Shown: positions 1 through 6,253 of the stretch, piece by piece
How the letters are laid out: every line of letters begins with the position of its first letter
Numbering within the stretch: position 1 is the first letter of the stretch
Assembly (NCBI GenBank): GCA_021160955.1
Contig: JAGHBM010000021.1
Coordinates: forward strand, 1 to 10,023
Length of the DNA: 10,023 nt
Origin: Candidatus Aenigmatarchaeota archaeon
GTDB taxonomy: Archaea > Aenigmatarchaeota > Aenigmatarchaeia > PWEA01 > JAGHBM01
Reading direction: 5' to 3'
The notes under the pieces: generated by a model
Databases searched by the model: none
What the model was told of the DNA's origin: nothing
Seen by the model: the letters and a program-made list of their open reading frames with translations, nothing else
Program-made: the position numbers and the translations under genes

Positions 1-1
1 C

Positions 2-73
2 GTAACTGATATTCAGGAAGAAGTTGTAAACATAACCTTTTACAAAAAACTTATAAGTGAAAACAAATTATAA
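2..73 (+). CDS. possible 3' end of a plus-strand gene (partial, left edge)
   Basis: An open frame runs from the left edge to a TAA at 71-73 and would encode about 23 C-terminal residues, ending in ITFYKKLISENKL. The composition looks protein-like, and its stop would overlap the convergent helicase stop by 6 bp, in keeping with the tight packing elsewhere in the window. However, 23 stop-free codons in AT-rich DNA occur by chance fairly often, and no family can be recognised. The alternative is that bases 1-67 are simply intergenic and carry the helicase terminator. Confidence 0.35.
   Translation, partial: VTDIQEEVVNITFYKKLISENKL
44..49 (-). terminator. T6 tract downstream of the helicase gene
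   Basis: Read on the minus strand, a run of six T lies about 20 nt after the helicase stop codon. Archaeal RNA polymerase commonly terminates at T-rich tracts without a hairpin. This is suggestive only, because the same bases would be two lysine codons if the plus-strand frame over 2-73 is real. Confidence 0.35.
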
Positions 74-2212
74 GGTTTTTTGTTTATCCTCTCCCAATAT
101 TTGTTTCATCACCGACTCAGCCGTCTTGGGACCTATCAAGTCTCCGAGTCTTTCCTTTGGAGCTCTCTTGAGATCTGAGAGCCTCCTGAATCCGGCATCG
201 TATAAAATCCTTGCTTTAACCCTGCCTATTCCCCTGAGTTTGACGAGGTTCAAAAGCTCTTCCTTAACACCGTATTTTATCCTCGTTCTCAATTTACGAG
301 CGATTTTTATTTTTTCTCTGAGACCGATTAAATTCCCAAGCTCCTCACACGAGTACAGCAGCCAATCGGCTATTTCCCTCTTAGAATTTAGCTCGCCTGG
401 TGTTATACCGTATTTGTCCAAGAGGTAGTTTTCACCTCTTTCGTTTATCCATTCTTCAAACACCAAGGCGGTTTTGAACGCCTTCAAAAAGTTGTCATAC
501 TCGAGATCCCATTCCTCCGGTATTTCAAAGGTTATGTCATCTCTCCTCTTCAGGATCTCTTCTTCCATAATCTCCAAATCTTTTTTCCTGACGGATAGGG
601 GAGATATCTCCATCAAAGAAGATATGAGAAGTAACAGATCGAATCCTGTCTTGAATACTCTCATTCCGTTCAACAACTTGTAAGCACTTTCCGGATCCAA
701 ATAAAGCTCTGAAACTCTTTTGCCAAGACGAGTAGGCTGAAGTAAGTTCCCATCTCTCTTGATGAACTTTTGCTCTTCCAACCTGTCGATTATCCTGTCA
801 AGAATTTCTTCTATCCTGGATATGTCCTCGAATTGGTACGCAAAGAACGTGTTGGAGAAGAATTTTTTCAACTGCTCTTCGTTTCTAACGGTGGTGTTTA
901 TCAACGAGAGAACATGAGTCCTGAGAACTGGTTCCACGGACAATTTTGAATATATCTCTTCCGGTTCACCCAAGACGAACCTGTTGAAAAGTTCTTCGGA
1001 TTCCCTCTCACTTTTGGCTATCAATATCGATTCCCCATAGGAATCGTACCTCGGTCTTCCAGCCCGACCTGCCATCTGTTGGTATTCCAAAACTGGTATG
1101 TAAACGTATCCATAGTTTGAATAGTATCTCTTGGCATCCCTTATGAGAACCCTGAAGGCAGGGAGATCAACGCCGGCAGCCAGGGTAGGTGTCGCACATA
1201 TGACCTTGATCAAACCCTTTCTGAAATATTCCTCGATTAAAGACCTTTGGCCGTGTGGAAGACCGGCGTGGTGAAAAGCGACACCACCTTTAACACAAGA
1301 AGAGAGTTTTTTGCATTGTTTGGTTGGGTGAGAAAGCACTGTGAGGATGTTTTCAGAAAGTTTTTTCAATTTCTTTCTCTCGTCCTCGGTGAGTAAATTT
1401 TTTGTAAACCTCTCGAGTTTTGACGCAAGAGACTCCGCACTCCTCCTAGTAGAAAGGAAGATCAGTGCTTGTTTGCCTTTTTTTATCGTATCCAAGGCGA
1501 GGAGAATCTCACCCTCCAGTCCTTCCTGTGATTCGTGGATGTACTCGTCCTTTTTTTCCAAGAATCTGACAACTTCGCCGTCGTAGACCCCCTCATACAG
1601 TTTTATGGGTCTGTAATCGGACACAACAAGTTCCGAATCCAACCACTCGGCTATTTCCTGGGCATTTGAAATTGTTGCAGAGAGTCCTATTATTTGAGGA
1701 TTCACATCCATCTTGAGTTTTGTTAGGACGACTTCCAGTGTTGGACCCCTGCCCTCATCGTTCAAGAGGTGTATCTCATCGGATATGACCAGTCCGATTT
1801 CCCTCAACCATATGGGATTGTGACGAAGCAGGGAATCCAATTTTTCAGACGTGACAATTATTAGATCATAATTTGCCAGCCAGTTGTCGGAGGAATCGTA
1901 ATCTCCAACGGACATGGCAACTTTTATACCGATGTCCTCGTATCTTTTGAAATCTTGAAATTTCTCATAGGCGAGGGCCCTCAACGGAACTATGTATATC
2001 GCCTTTTTACGGTTTTCTAAAATCATCTTGAGAAAAGCCATTTCTGCAATGAGGGTTTTACCAGATGCGGTTGGAGCCGCGACAACGAGGTTCTTAAAAT
2101 TCAAGACTCCCTTCTTAACTGCATCAACTTGGGGAGGAGTGAGCTTTTCAATTCCCTTTTCCAATATTTTCTTCTTGGCATCATCAGGTAAGTCCAAACC
2201 ATTCACTCGCAT
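68..2212 (-). CDS. hel308: Hel308-type superfamily 2 DNA helicase
   Basis: This is a Ski2-like, ATP-dependent 3'-5' DNA helicase thought to act on stalled replication forks. The 714 residues match the usual Hel308 length. Visible in order are Walker A APTASGKT (46-53), Ia PLRALAYEK (near 76-84), DEIH (145-148), SAT (178-180), LIFLSTRRSAE (250-260), TPTLAAGVDLPA (341-352) and QQMAGRAGRPR (378-388). These are followed by the winged-helix and ratchet regions and a C-terminal helix-hairpin-helix (about 656-704, GIGRVKAR), where Hel308 proteins carry their RxRAR brake motif. The start is placed at ATG 2212 (MRVNGLDLP), which fits family N-termini and lies 31 nt from a TATA-like box; an in-frame ATG at 2218 is the alternative. 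There is no Shine-Dalgarno. It is divergent from tmk and overlaps no neighbour except possibly by 6 bp at its 3' end. The DEIH box and the HhH favour Hel308 over an RNA-directed Ski2 helicase. Confidence 0.92.
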   Translation of the reverse strand: MRVNGLDLPDDAKKKILEKGIEKLTPPQVDAVKKGVLNFKNLVVAAPTASGKTLIAEMAFLKMILENRKKAIYIVPLRALAYEKFQDFKRYEDIGIKVAMSVGDYDSSDNWLANYDLIIVTSEKLDSLLRHNPIWLREIGLVISDEIHLLNDEGRGPTLEVVLTKLKMDVNPQIIGLSATISNAQEIAEWLDSELVVSDYRPIKLYEGVYDGEVVRFLEKKDEYIHESQEGLEGEILLALDTIKKGKQALIFLSTRRSAESLASKLERFTKNLLTEDERKKLKKLSENILTVLSHPTKQCKKLSSCVKGGVAFHHAGLPHGQRSLIEEYFRKGLIKVICATPTLAAGVDLPAFRVLIRDAKRYYSNYGYVYIPVLEYQQMAGRAGRPRYDSYGESILIAKSERESEELFNRFVLGEPEEIYSKLSVEPVLRTHVLSLINTTVRNEEQLKKFFSNTFFAYQFEDISRIEEILDRIIDRLEEQKFIKRDGNLLQPTRLGKRVSELYLDPESAYKLLNGMRVFKTGFDLLLLISSLMEISPLSVRKKDLEIMEEEILKRRDDITFEIPEEWDLEYDNFLKAFKTALVFEEWINERGENYLLDKYGITPGELNSKREIADWLLYSCEELGNLIGLREKIKIARKLRTRIKYGVKEELLNLVKLRGIGRVKARILYDAGFRRLSDLKRAPKERLGDLIGPKTAESVMKQILGEDKQKTL

Positions 2213-2223
2213 ACACATAAGTT

Positions 2224-2230
2224 TTTAAAA
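2224..2230 (+). promoter_or_regulatory. TATA-like box for tmk-thyX
   Basis: The plus strand reads TTTAAAA here, with its first T 29 nt before the tmk ATG at 2253. There is no ribosome binding site before that ATG. The spacing matches an archaeal promoter giving a leaderless transcript that starts at or next to the start codon. Confidence 0.6.
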
Positions 2231-2237
2231 GTTGATC

Positions 2238-2244
2238 TATTAAA
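2238..2244 (-). promoter_or_regulatory. TATA-like box for the helicase gene
   Basis: The minus strand reads TTTAATA from 2244 to 2238. Counting about 31 nt from its first T puts the transcript start at 2213, one base from the ATG at 2212, so a leaderless mRNA is predicted. The box lies between the TATA box and start site of the opposite tmk promoter, so the two promoters are interlocked. Confidence 0.5.
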
Positions 2245-2252
2245 GTTATTTG

Positions 2253-2885
2253 ATGAAGGGAAAGTTCATAGTCTTCGAGGGAATCGACGGATCAGGCAAG
2301 AGTACTCAATTTGAGCTTTTTTGCAGGAAATTGGAGGAATACGGAAAGGACGTTGTCAGAACGCACGAACCAACTACTGGAAAAATAGGAAAATTGATAA
2401 ATGATATGATTCATACAAAGAATGATGTTCCAGAGAAAGTAATGGGAACTATTTATGGACTACTGTTTTACGCAGACAGAATAGAACACGTCCATAAAAT
2501 AAAGAGATGGTTAGAAGAAGGTAAAATTGTAATTTCTGATAGATACTATCATTCAACGCTCGCCTATCAGAAGACGCAAGGCATGGACTTTGACTTTTTA
2601 ATTAGTCTGCATAAAAATCTTCAAGAAAAAGAATATATAATAAAACCAGACTTGACGTTTATAATAGATGTTTCTGCAGAGGAGTCAATGAAAAGAATAA
2701 ACAACAGAGATAAGAAAAGGGTTGAAATATTCGAGCGGTTGGAATTTTTGAAGGAATTGAGAAAAAACTACCTCGAATTGAAAAACATATTGGACGAAAG
2801 AATAGAAGTGATAGATGGATCTGGATCAATAGAAGAGGTTCATGAAGAAGTTATGAAGAAATTTAAAGGTTTACGAGGAATATAG
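2253..2885 (+). CDS. tmk: thymidylate kinase (dTMP kinase)
   Basis: It phosphorylates dTMP to dTDP with ATP in the cytoplasm, the step after thymidylate synthase. At 210 residues it is typical in length. The P-loop GIDGSGKST is at 10-18, the DRYYHS motif at 96-101, an ADRIEHV segment at 74-80, and the lid region with RINNRDKKR at 148-156. The usual bacterial TREP arginine is replaced: the sequence reads THEPT (37-41). As I recall it, euryarchaeal Tmk proteins often have FEPT at this place, so this looks like a lineage trait rather than a defect. ATG 2253 is preferred to the TTG at 2250 because ATG is the stronger codon and gives MKGKFIVFEG, a usual family N-terminus. Only four bases separate its stop from the next gene, so the two are probably co-transcribed and coupled. 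Confidence 0.95.
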   Translation: MKGKFIVFEGIDGSGKSTQFELFCRKLEEYGKDVVRTHEPTTGKIGKLINDMIHTKNDVPEKVMGTIYGLLFYADRIEHVHKIKRWLEEGKIVISDRYYHSTLAYQKTQGMDFDFLISLHKNLQEKEYIIKPDLTFIIDVSAEESMKRINNRDKKRVEIFERLEFLKELRKNYLELKNILDERIEVIDGSGSIEEVHEEVMKKFKGLRGI

Positions 2886-2889
2886 GGAT

Positions 2890-4263
2890 ATGGATTCGAA
2901 TTCTCCCTTTGAAAAACCAAAGGTAAAGTTGATAGCATACACCAGAGGAAGTGAAGAATTTCCATACCTTATGCCGGATGACGTATCAACCTATGCCGCC
3001 AATGCTGACTTCAACGAGTTGTCCTCTTGGGAATTGATATCGAAAGATCATGAAGAAGGAAAGTTAGGAAAGAAAAACAAAGTGATAATAAGGGAGAGTT
3101 ACGGGAGGGGACATGGTTCCGTTGGCGATGTAGCACACTTCACCTTCAGTATAAAGGGATTGACCAGGGCAGCGACTTTACAGCTCACGGGACCTACTTT
3201 TTTGGAGCATGAACAACAATCGTTTAGGAGAACGAAAGTGAAGAATTTTTACATTCCTGAAGAAATAAGAGAATCTCCATTGTACGGGAAAATAACCAAG
3301 CTCTTGGAGGAAGTCTCGGAGCTGTACTACGAAATGTTGGAGAAAAACATACCAATGGAAGATGCAAGATTTTGTGCACCTCTCTTGACCAAAACAAACA
3401 TAACTACCACTGGAAATGCGAGAGAGTTACAACACCTTCATGCGATGAACGAGCAAGGGGAAGTTCCTTCGTACGTGAAAGATGTTGTAGAGGATATTAT
3501 ATTGGAAGCAAGAAAAGTTGCTCCATTCTTGTTCGAAAAGTACGAATCTAACTATGAGACACTTGCATGGTATCCTTCCACACAAATCTTCTCATCAGAG
3601 AACAAAACCATAGAGAAACTCGTAAAGAAGTACGGAGAACCAAAGGATCCAGTGCTGGTGGCATACAGTTCCATAGATATGGATGAAGAAGAAATAGATG
3701 ATGCGATCCTGAACAGAAATGAAGCAGAACTGGCAAATTTAAAACATATACATTTTGATTTCTTGGTAAGAAACTCCATAGTCACGAATCATCAAATAAG
3801 AAGGCAGAGAACGATGGACCTCTCGGATGAATCCATATACACTGCAGCCGAGAGGGGAAACATAATAATTCCACCAAAGATAAGGAATTCAAATTTTGAA
3901 GAGGATTTTGAGCACAAGAATCGCGAGCTGTTGGATCTTTATGAAGAGCTGGTAGAAGAAGGAGTTCCAAGGAGCGAGTCTATTGGAGTCATACCACATT
4001 CCTTGGAGATGTACACTCTAATCCATGTCAACGGATTCAACTCGTACCACTTCATAGGCAAGAGAACATGTGTCGAGGCGCAATGGGAAATAAGGGGGAT
4101 TGCCAGAAAGATTGCAAATAAGATAAAAGAATTGAACCCAAAGATTGGCAAATACTCAGAACCACAGTGCATAACATATGGAAAATGTCCCGAAAGGGAA
4201 GAATGCGGATATTTGGAAGCTTACAGGAAAAAGCACGGAGACATCAGGTCTCGTAAATCCTGA
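2890..4263 (+). CDS. double-length ThyX-family (FAD-dependent thymidylate synthase-like) protein
   Basis: ThyX makes dTMP from dUMP using methylene-tetrahydrofolate, NADPH and FAD. Canonical ThyX is about 220-250 residues; this protein has 457 and reads as two ThyX-like domains in tandem. The first (about 10-220) has GHGSVGDVAHFTF (74-86), LTRAATLQL (91-99), QQSFRR (109-114) and EDARFCAPL (157-165). The second (about 255-420) has RRQRTMDLSDESIYT (304-318) and RTCVEAQWEIR (392-402). Neither half has the full RHRxxSxNxxSxR signature: the first keeps the final S-x-R but has lost RHR, and the second keeps R-x-R and one S. Cysteines 394, 427, 433 and 439 cluster near the C-terminus. An AGGA-like sequence about 10 nt upstream and the 4-nt gap after tmk support the ATG at 2890. 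The adjacent tmk supports a role in thymidylate synthesis, but catalysis by this divergent form is inferred. The 3' end overlaps the convergent gene by 20 bp. Confidence 0.82.
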   Translation: MDSNSPFEKPKVKLIAYTRGSEEFPYLMPDDVSTYAANADFNELSSWELISKDHEEGKLGKKNKVIIRESYGRGHGSVGDVAHFTFSIKGLTRAATLQLTGPTFLEHEQQSFRRTKVKNFYIPEEIRESPLYGKITKLLEEVSELYYEMLEKNIPMEDARFCAPLLTKTNITTTGNARELQHLHAMNEQGEVPSYVKDVVEDIILEARKVAPFLFEKYESNYETLAWYPSTQIFSSENKTIEKLVKKYGEPKDPVLVAYSSIDMDEEEIDDAILNRNEAELANLKHIHFDFLVRNSIVTNHQIRRQRTMDLSDESIYTAAERGNIIIPPKIRNSNFEEDFEHKNRELLDLYEELVEEGVPRSESIGVIPHSLEMYTLIHVNGFNSYHFIGKRTCVEAQWEIRGIARKIANKIKELNPKIGKYSEPQCITYGKCPEREECGYLEAYRKKHGDIRSRKS

Positions 4264-4915
4264 ACTTCCAAACCTCGTTAAGTATGTTTTTCAAAGTTTC
4301 AAGTTTCATATGTCTGGCGTTGAGGACCCTGCTCATGATCTTGCTTTCCAGATCCTTCATGTGCTCGCAAAAATTTATGAAGCTCTTCACGACTTTTGAA
4401 TCACCACCAAAGAACACGAAATCGATTTTGTCTTTCCACGGCAAGATTTTTTCCTTGACCTGTGAACATACCTTTTTGAAAAAATCATTTATTTGTCCCT
4501 CTCTGACCCTAGAAAATCTTGCGGCACTCTGACCTCCTGCACGGATTTTTGCGCTGATGAACTGGGTACCAGTTTTGTGGACGACCAAATCATCACCATC
4601 AAATACGCCGAGAGAATACTCACCCAATCTCAGGAGTATCACTGCAAGAGTATAATTTCTTTTCAAGAGATCAAACAGATATGTGGAATCGCCTTCAAAC
4701 GTCTTCTCAACGGGAAACGGTGGAATAACCAAAAAGCTCTCATCCAAAATAATTGCCCCCGTTTCACTTTTCCCCCTCTTAAACGCAACCTCTTGAATCC
4801 TTTCAGAAAGATTTTCAGTGAAGTCTGGAAAATCCTCGGGAGAGATGTAAATTATTTTCTCAGGATTAATCTCCTTCAAGAATTCCAGGAATTGATTTTT
4901 TTCCAACTCTTTCAA
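4244..4915 (-). CDS. Vms1/eRF1-domain-like (VLRF1) peptidyl-tRNA hydrolase with GGQ motif
   Basis: This is probably a ribosome-rescue hydrolase that cuts nascent chains from peptidyl-tRNA on stalled 60S-like (50S) subunits, as yeast Vms1 and human ANKZF1 do. Of 223 residues, the centre (about 118-140) holds an eRF1 domain-2-like segment with KIRAGGQSAARFSRVRE; the GGQ is at 127-129, where its glutamine would enter the peptidyl transferase centre. FFGGDSKVVKSF (168-179) resembles the GPG-x-x-K-x-x-F segment of release factors. The C-terminal ARHMKLETLKNILNEVW resembles the terminal RRPT..EL segment of Vms1. It is too short for a complete aRF1 and lacks the stop-codon-reading NIKS domain and the Pelota Sm domain. 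The start is chosen as the second of two tandem TTG codons (4915) because GGGTGG lies at 4924-4920, too close to the first TTG at 4918. It starts 9 nt after scpB and is probably in its operon. Confidence 0.75.
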   Translation of the reverse strand: MKELEKNQFLEFLKEINPEKIIYISPEDFPDFTENLSERIQEVAFKRGKSETGAIILDESFLVIPPFPVEKTFEGDSTYLFDLLKRNYTLAVILLRLGEYSLGVFDGDDLVVHKTGTQFISAKIRAGGQSAARFSRVREGQINDFFKKVCSQVKEKILPWKDKIDFVFFGGDSKVVKSFINFCEHMKDLESKIMSRVLNARHMKLETLKNILNEVWKFRIYET

Positions 4916-4924
4916 CAAACCACC

Positions 4925-5494
4925 CTATTCCCTTCTCTTCTTTTCAAGCCTCTCAAAGAATGCCGAAAAATCTGACATGTAGACATCTTTCAATTCCTTT
5001 CTCCCAGTTTTTATTTTGAATTTATCCAACAGTTCTTGACGACTGCTTATCCCGAAATACTTCATAAACTCCTGTGTAAGAACGAGTTTCTTGGTTCTTC
5101 CAGACTTCTCAGTTTTTATCAGTCCCATGGACACGAGGTCTTTTATGTAATCGTATGCACGGTTACCGATTGTTTTTACGACTTCACTCTGTGTTATACC
5201 TTCCTTGTAAACTGCGAGAGAGAGAACCTTCAGCATTGCCCTTGAGAGATCGGCATAAGGAGTTAGATGAGATACCTTTTGAACATATTTTTCTTTGACG
5301 CGGAGATGATAAGATTCACCAACCGAAAAGAGCTCTATACCACGATGCTCTTTTTTAGTATCCTCCTCTATTGACTTTAATAGGCTGATTATTTCCCTCT
5401 TTCTGAGGCCGGTTATCTTCTTAAGCTCATTTATGGAGAGTGGTTTATCGGAGATGAACAAAGCGGCCTCCAAGAGTGCTTTCTTCTCATCCAT
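4925..5494 (-). CDS. scpB: segregation and condensation protein B (ScpB)
   Basis: ScpB is a winged-helix (kite) protein that binds the middle of the kleisin ScpA as a dimer and completes the SMC-ScpAB chromosome-organising complex. The 189 residues contain two winged-helix domains: about 1-75 (MDEKKALLEAALFISDKPLS, the usual family opening) and about 83-150 (LSRAMLKVLSLAVYKEGITQ, then the FGIS end typical of ScpB). A charged tail follows (150-189). A GTG at 5506 overlaps the scpA stop by one base, but ATG 5494 is preferred: it has GGAG at 5504-5501 with a 6-nt spacer and gives the expected N-terminus. That leaves 11 nt between scpA and scpB. Confidence 0.93.
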   Translation of the reverse strand: MDEKKALLEAALFISDKPLSINELKKITGLRKREIISLLKSIEEDTKKEHRGIELFSVGESYHLRVKEKYVQKVSHLTPYADLSRAMLKVLSLAVYKEGITQSEVVKTIGNRAYDYIKDLVSMGLIKTEKSGRTKKLVLTQEFMKYFGISSRQELLDKFKIKTGRKELKDVYMSDFSAFFERLEKKRRE

Positions 5495-5505
5495 AGTAAT
5501 CTCCA

Positions 5506-6189
5506 CTAATCAAGATCTTCTTTTATTCTTATGTATATGTCTTTAAAAATTTCTTTTTGTTCACAAGTGATTTTTCCATCGGTGGAAAGATGAAGTAGGG
5601 GAAGAAAATTGTCCACTATCTCCTTCCTCTCCCATTTTGGAACGAGTTCTCTGAAAGTCAGCTCGCCCTTCTTCAGTTTGTTCAAGATATTCGTTATCCT
5701 CTCATACAGGTCATTTATTCTCTTCTCGATGTCAACATAATCTTCATTTATCAGTTCCTCAACTTTTTTCTTTATCCTGAGCTTTTTTTCTTCCCTGCGC
5801 TCTTTTGTTCTGAAAGCTTTCTCCAACGCACTGACCAACTCCTCGAGTGTGACCTTTCTCTTGGGGATTCTTTTGACGGGTGCCTCGAGGTTAGGTACAT
5901 TCGAGAGGTCTATCATCTCTTCCTCCTTTTTCTGTTTAGCCTTTTCCTCTTCTTCCATTGTCAGTATCTCAACTTTCATTCTCAAGAGAATGGCAGAAAT
6001 TATTATTATTCTCGCGGGAACTTTAAAATCAAGCTCTCTGGATTTTTTTATGTACTCGGTGAGCGCATCGGCCAATTTGACTATGTCAATATCCCAAGGA
6101 TCCATGCCTTCCTCAGTGATTATGTATTCCAAGACCTCTTCCCAATTGGATTCCTTGGATGCCATGTCTATTATTTCTCTCTCTTCCAA
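5506..6189 (-). CDS. scpA: segregation and condensation protein A (ScpA, kleisin)
   Basis: ScpA is the kleisin that bridges the two SMC heads. Its 227 residues show the N-terminal SMC-neck-binding helical domain with the near-universal DPWDIDI (30-36), followed by LADALTEYIKKSRELDF and a hydrophobic helix, IIIISAILLRMKVEIL (61-76). The middle (about 78-150) is a highly charged linker, the expected site for ScpB binding. The C-terminal winged helix (about 175-227, FRELVPKWERKEIVDNFLPLL) binds the SMC cap. The start is TTG 6189, preceded by GGTGAG at 6198-6193; an ATG at 6165 would also keep the key domain but has no such site. It leads a scpA-scpB-VLRF1 block and lies 64 bases after smc. Confidence 0.93.
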   Translation of the reverse strand: MEEREIIDMASKESNWEEVLEYIITEEGMDPWDIDIVKLADALTEYIKKSRELDFKVPARIIIISAILLRMKVEILTMEEEEKAKQKKEEEMIDLSNVPNLEAPVKRIPKRKVTLEELVSALEKAFRTKERREEKKLRIKKKVEELINEDYVDIEKRINDLYERITNILNKLKKGELTFRELVPKWERKEIVDNFLPLLHLSTDGKITCEQKEIFKDIYIRIKEDLD

Positions 6190-6198
6190 GATCTCACC
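6187..6198 (-). promoter_or_regulatory. Shine-Dalgarno GGTGAG that decides the TTG start of scpA
   Basis: On the minus strand GGTGAG (6198-6193) precedes TTG (6189-6187) with a 3-4 nt spacer. It matches the archaeal anti-Shine-Dalgarno consensus GGTGA and is the reason a TTG start was preferred over the ATG at 6165. Confidence 0.55.
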
Positions 6199-6222
6199 AA
6201 AGTTATATAGTGACGGAAAGGT

Positions 6223-6230
6223 TAAATAAA
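6223..6230 (-). promoter_or_regulatory. possible TATA box for scpA-scpB-VLRF1
   Basis: The minus strand reads TTTATTTA from 6230 to 6223, which would place a transcript start near 6199, just before the scpA Shine-Dalgarno. A second AT-rich stretch, TATATAA (6209-6203), would put the start inside the gene and fits less well. Together with the T6 tract at 6241-6236, this suggests scpA can be transcribed separately from smc. Confidence 0.35.
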
Positions 6231-6235
6231 TTTGG

Positions 6236-6241
6236 AAAAAA
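6236..6241 (-). terminator. T6 tract after smc
   Basis: On the minus strand six T follow the smc stop codon by about 12 nt. T-tract termination is usual in archaea. I see no convincing hairpin. Confidence 0.4.
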
Positions 6242-6253
6242 TAGATCAGAAAA

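Noticed and set aside
57..428. 123-residue plus-strand open frame
   Set aside because: Antisense to the helicase C-terminal domains, with pyrimidine-rich composition unlike the true genes here.
2890..4263. Idea that the double ThyX is a sequencing fusion of two genes
   Set aside because: One continuous frame joins different, non-identical halves with no start codon and ribosome site at the junction, and similar double-length relatives are known to me.
4244..4915. Calling the GGQ protein a class I release factor aRF1
   Set aside because: At 223 residues it lacks the N-terminal stop-codon recognition domain and a full domain 3, and the C-terminal segment matches Vms1-like proteins better.
4493..4975. 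160-residue plus-strand open frame
   Set aside because: It lies fully opposite the GGQ protein and the end of scpB, both of which have clear family motifs, and it has no promoter or recognisable domain.
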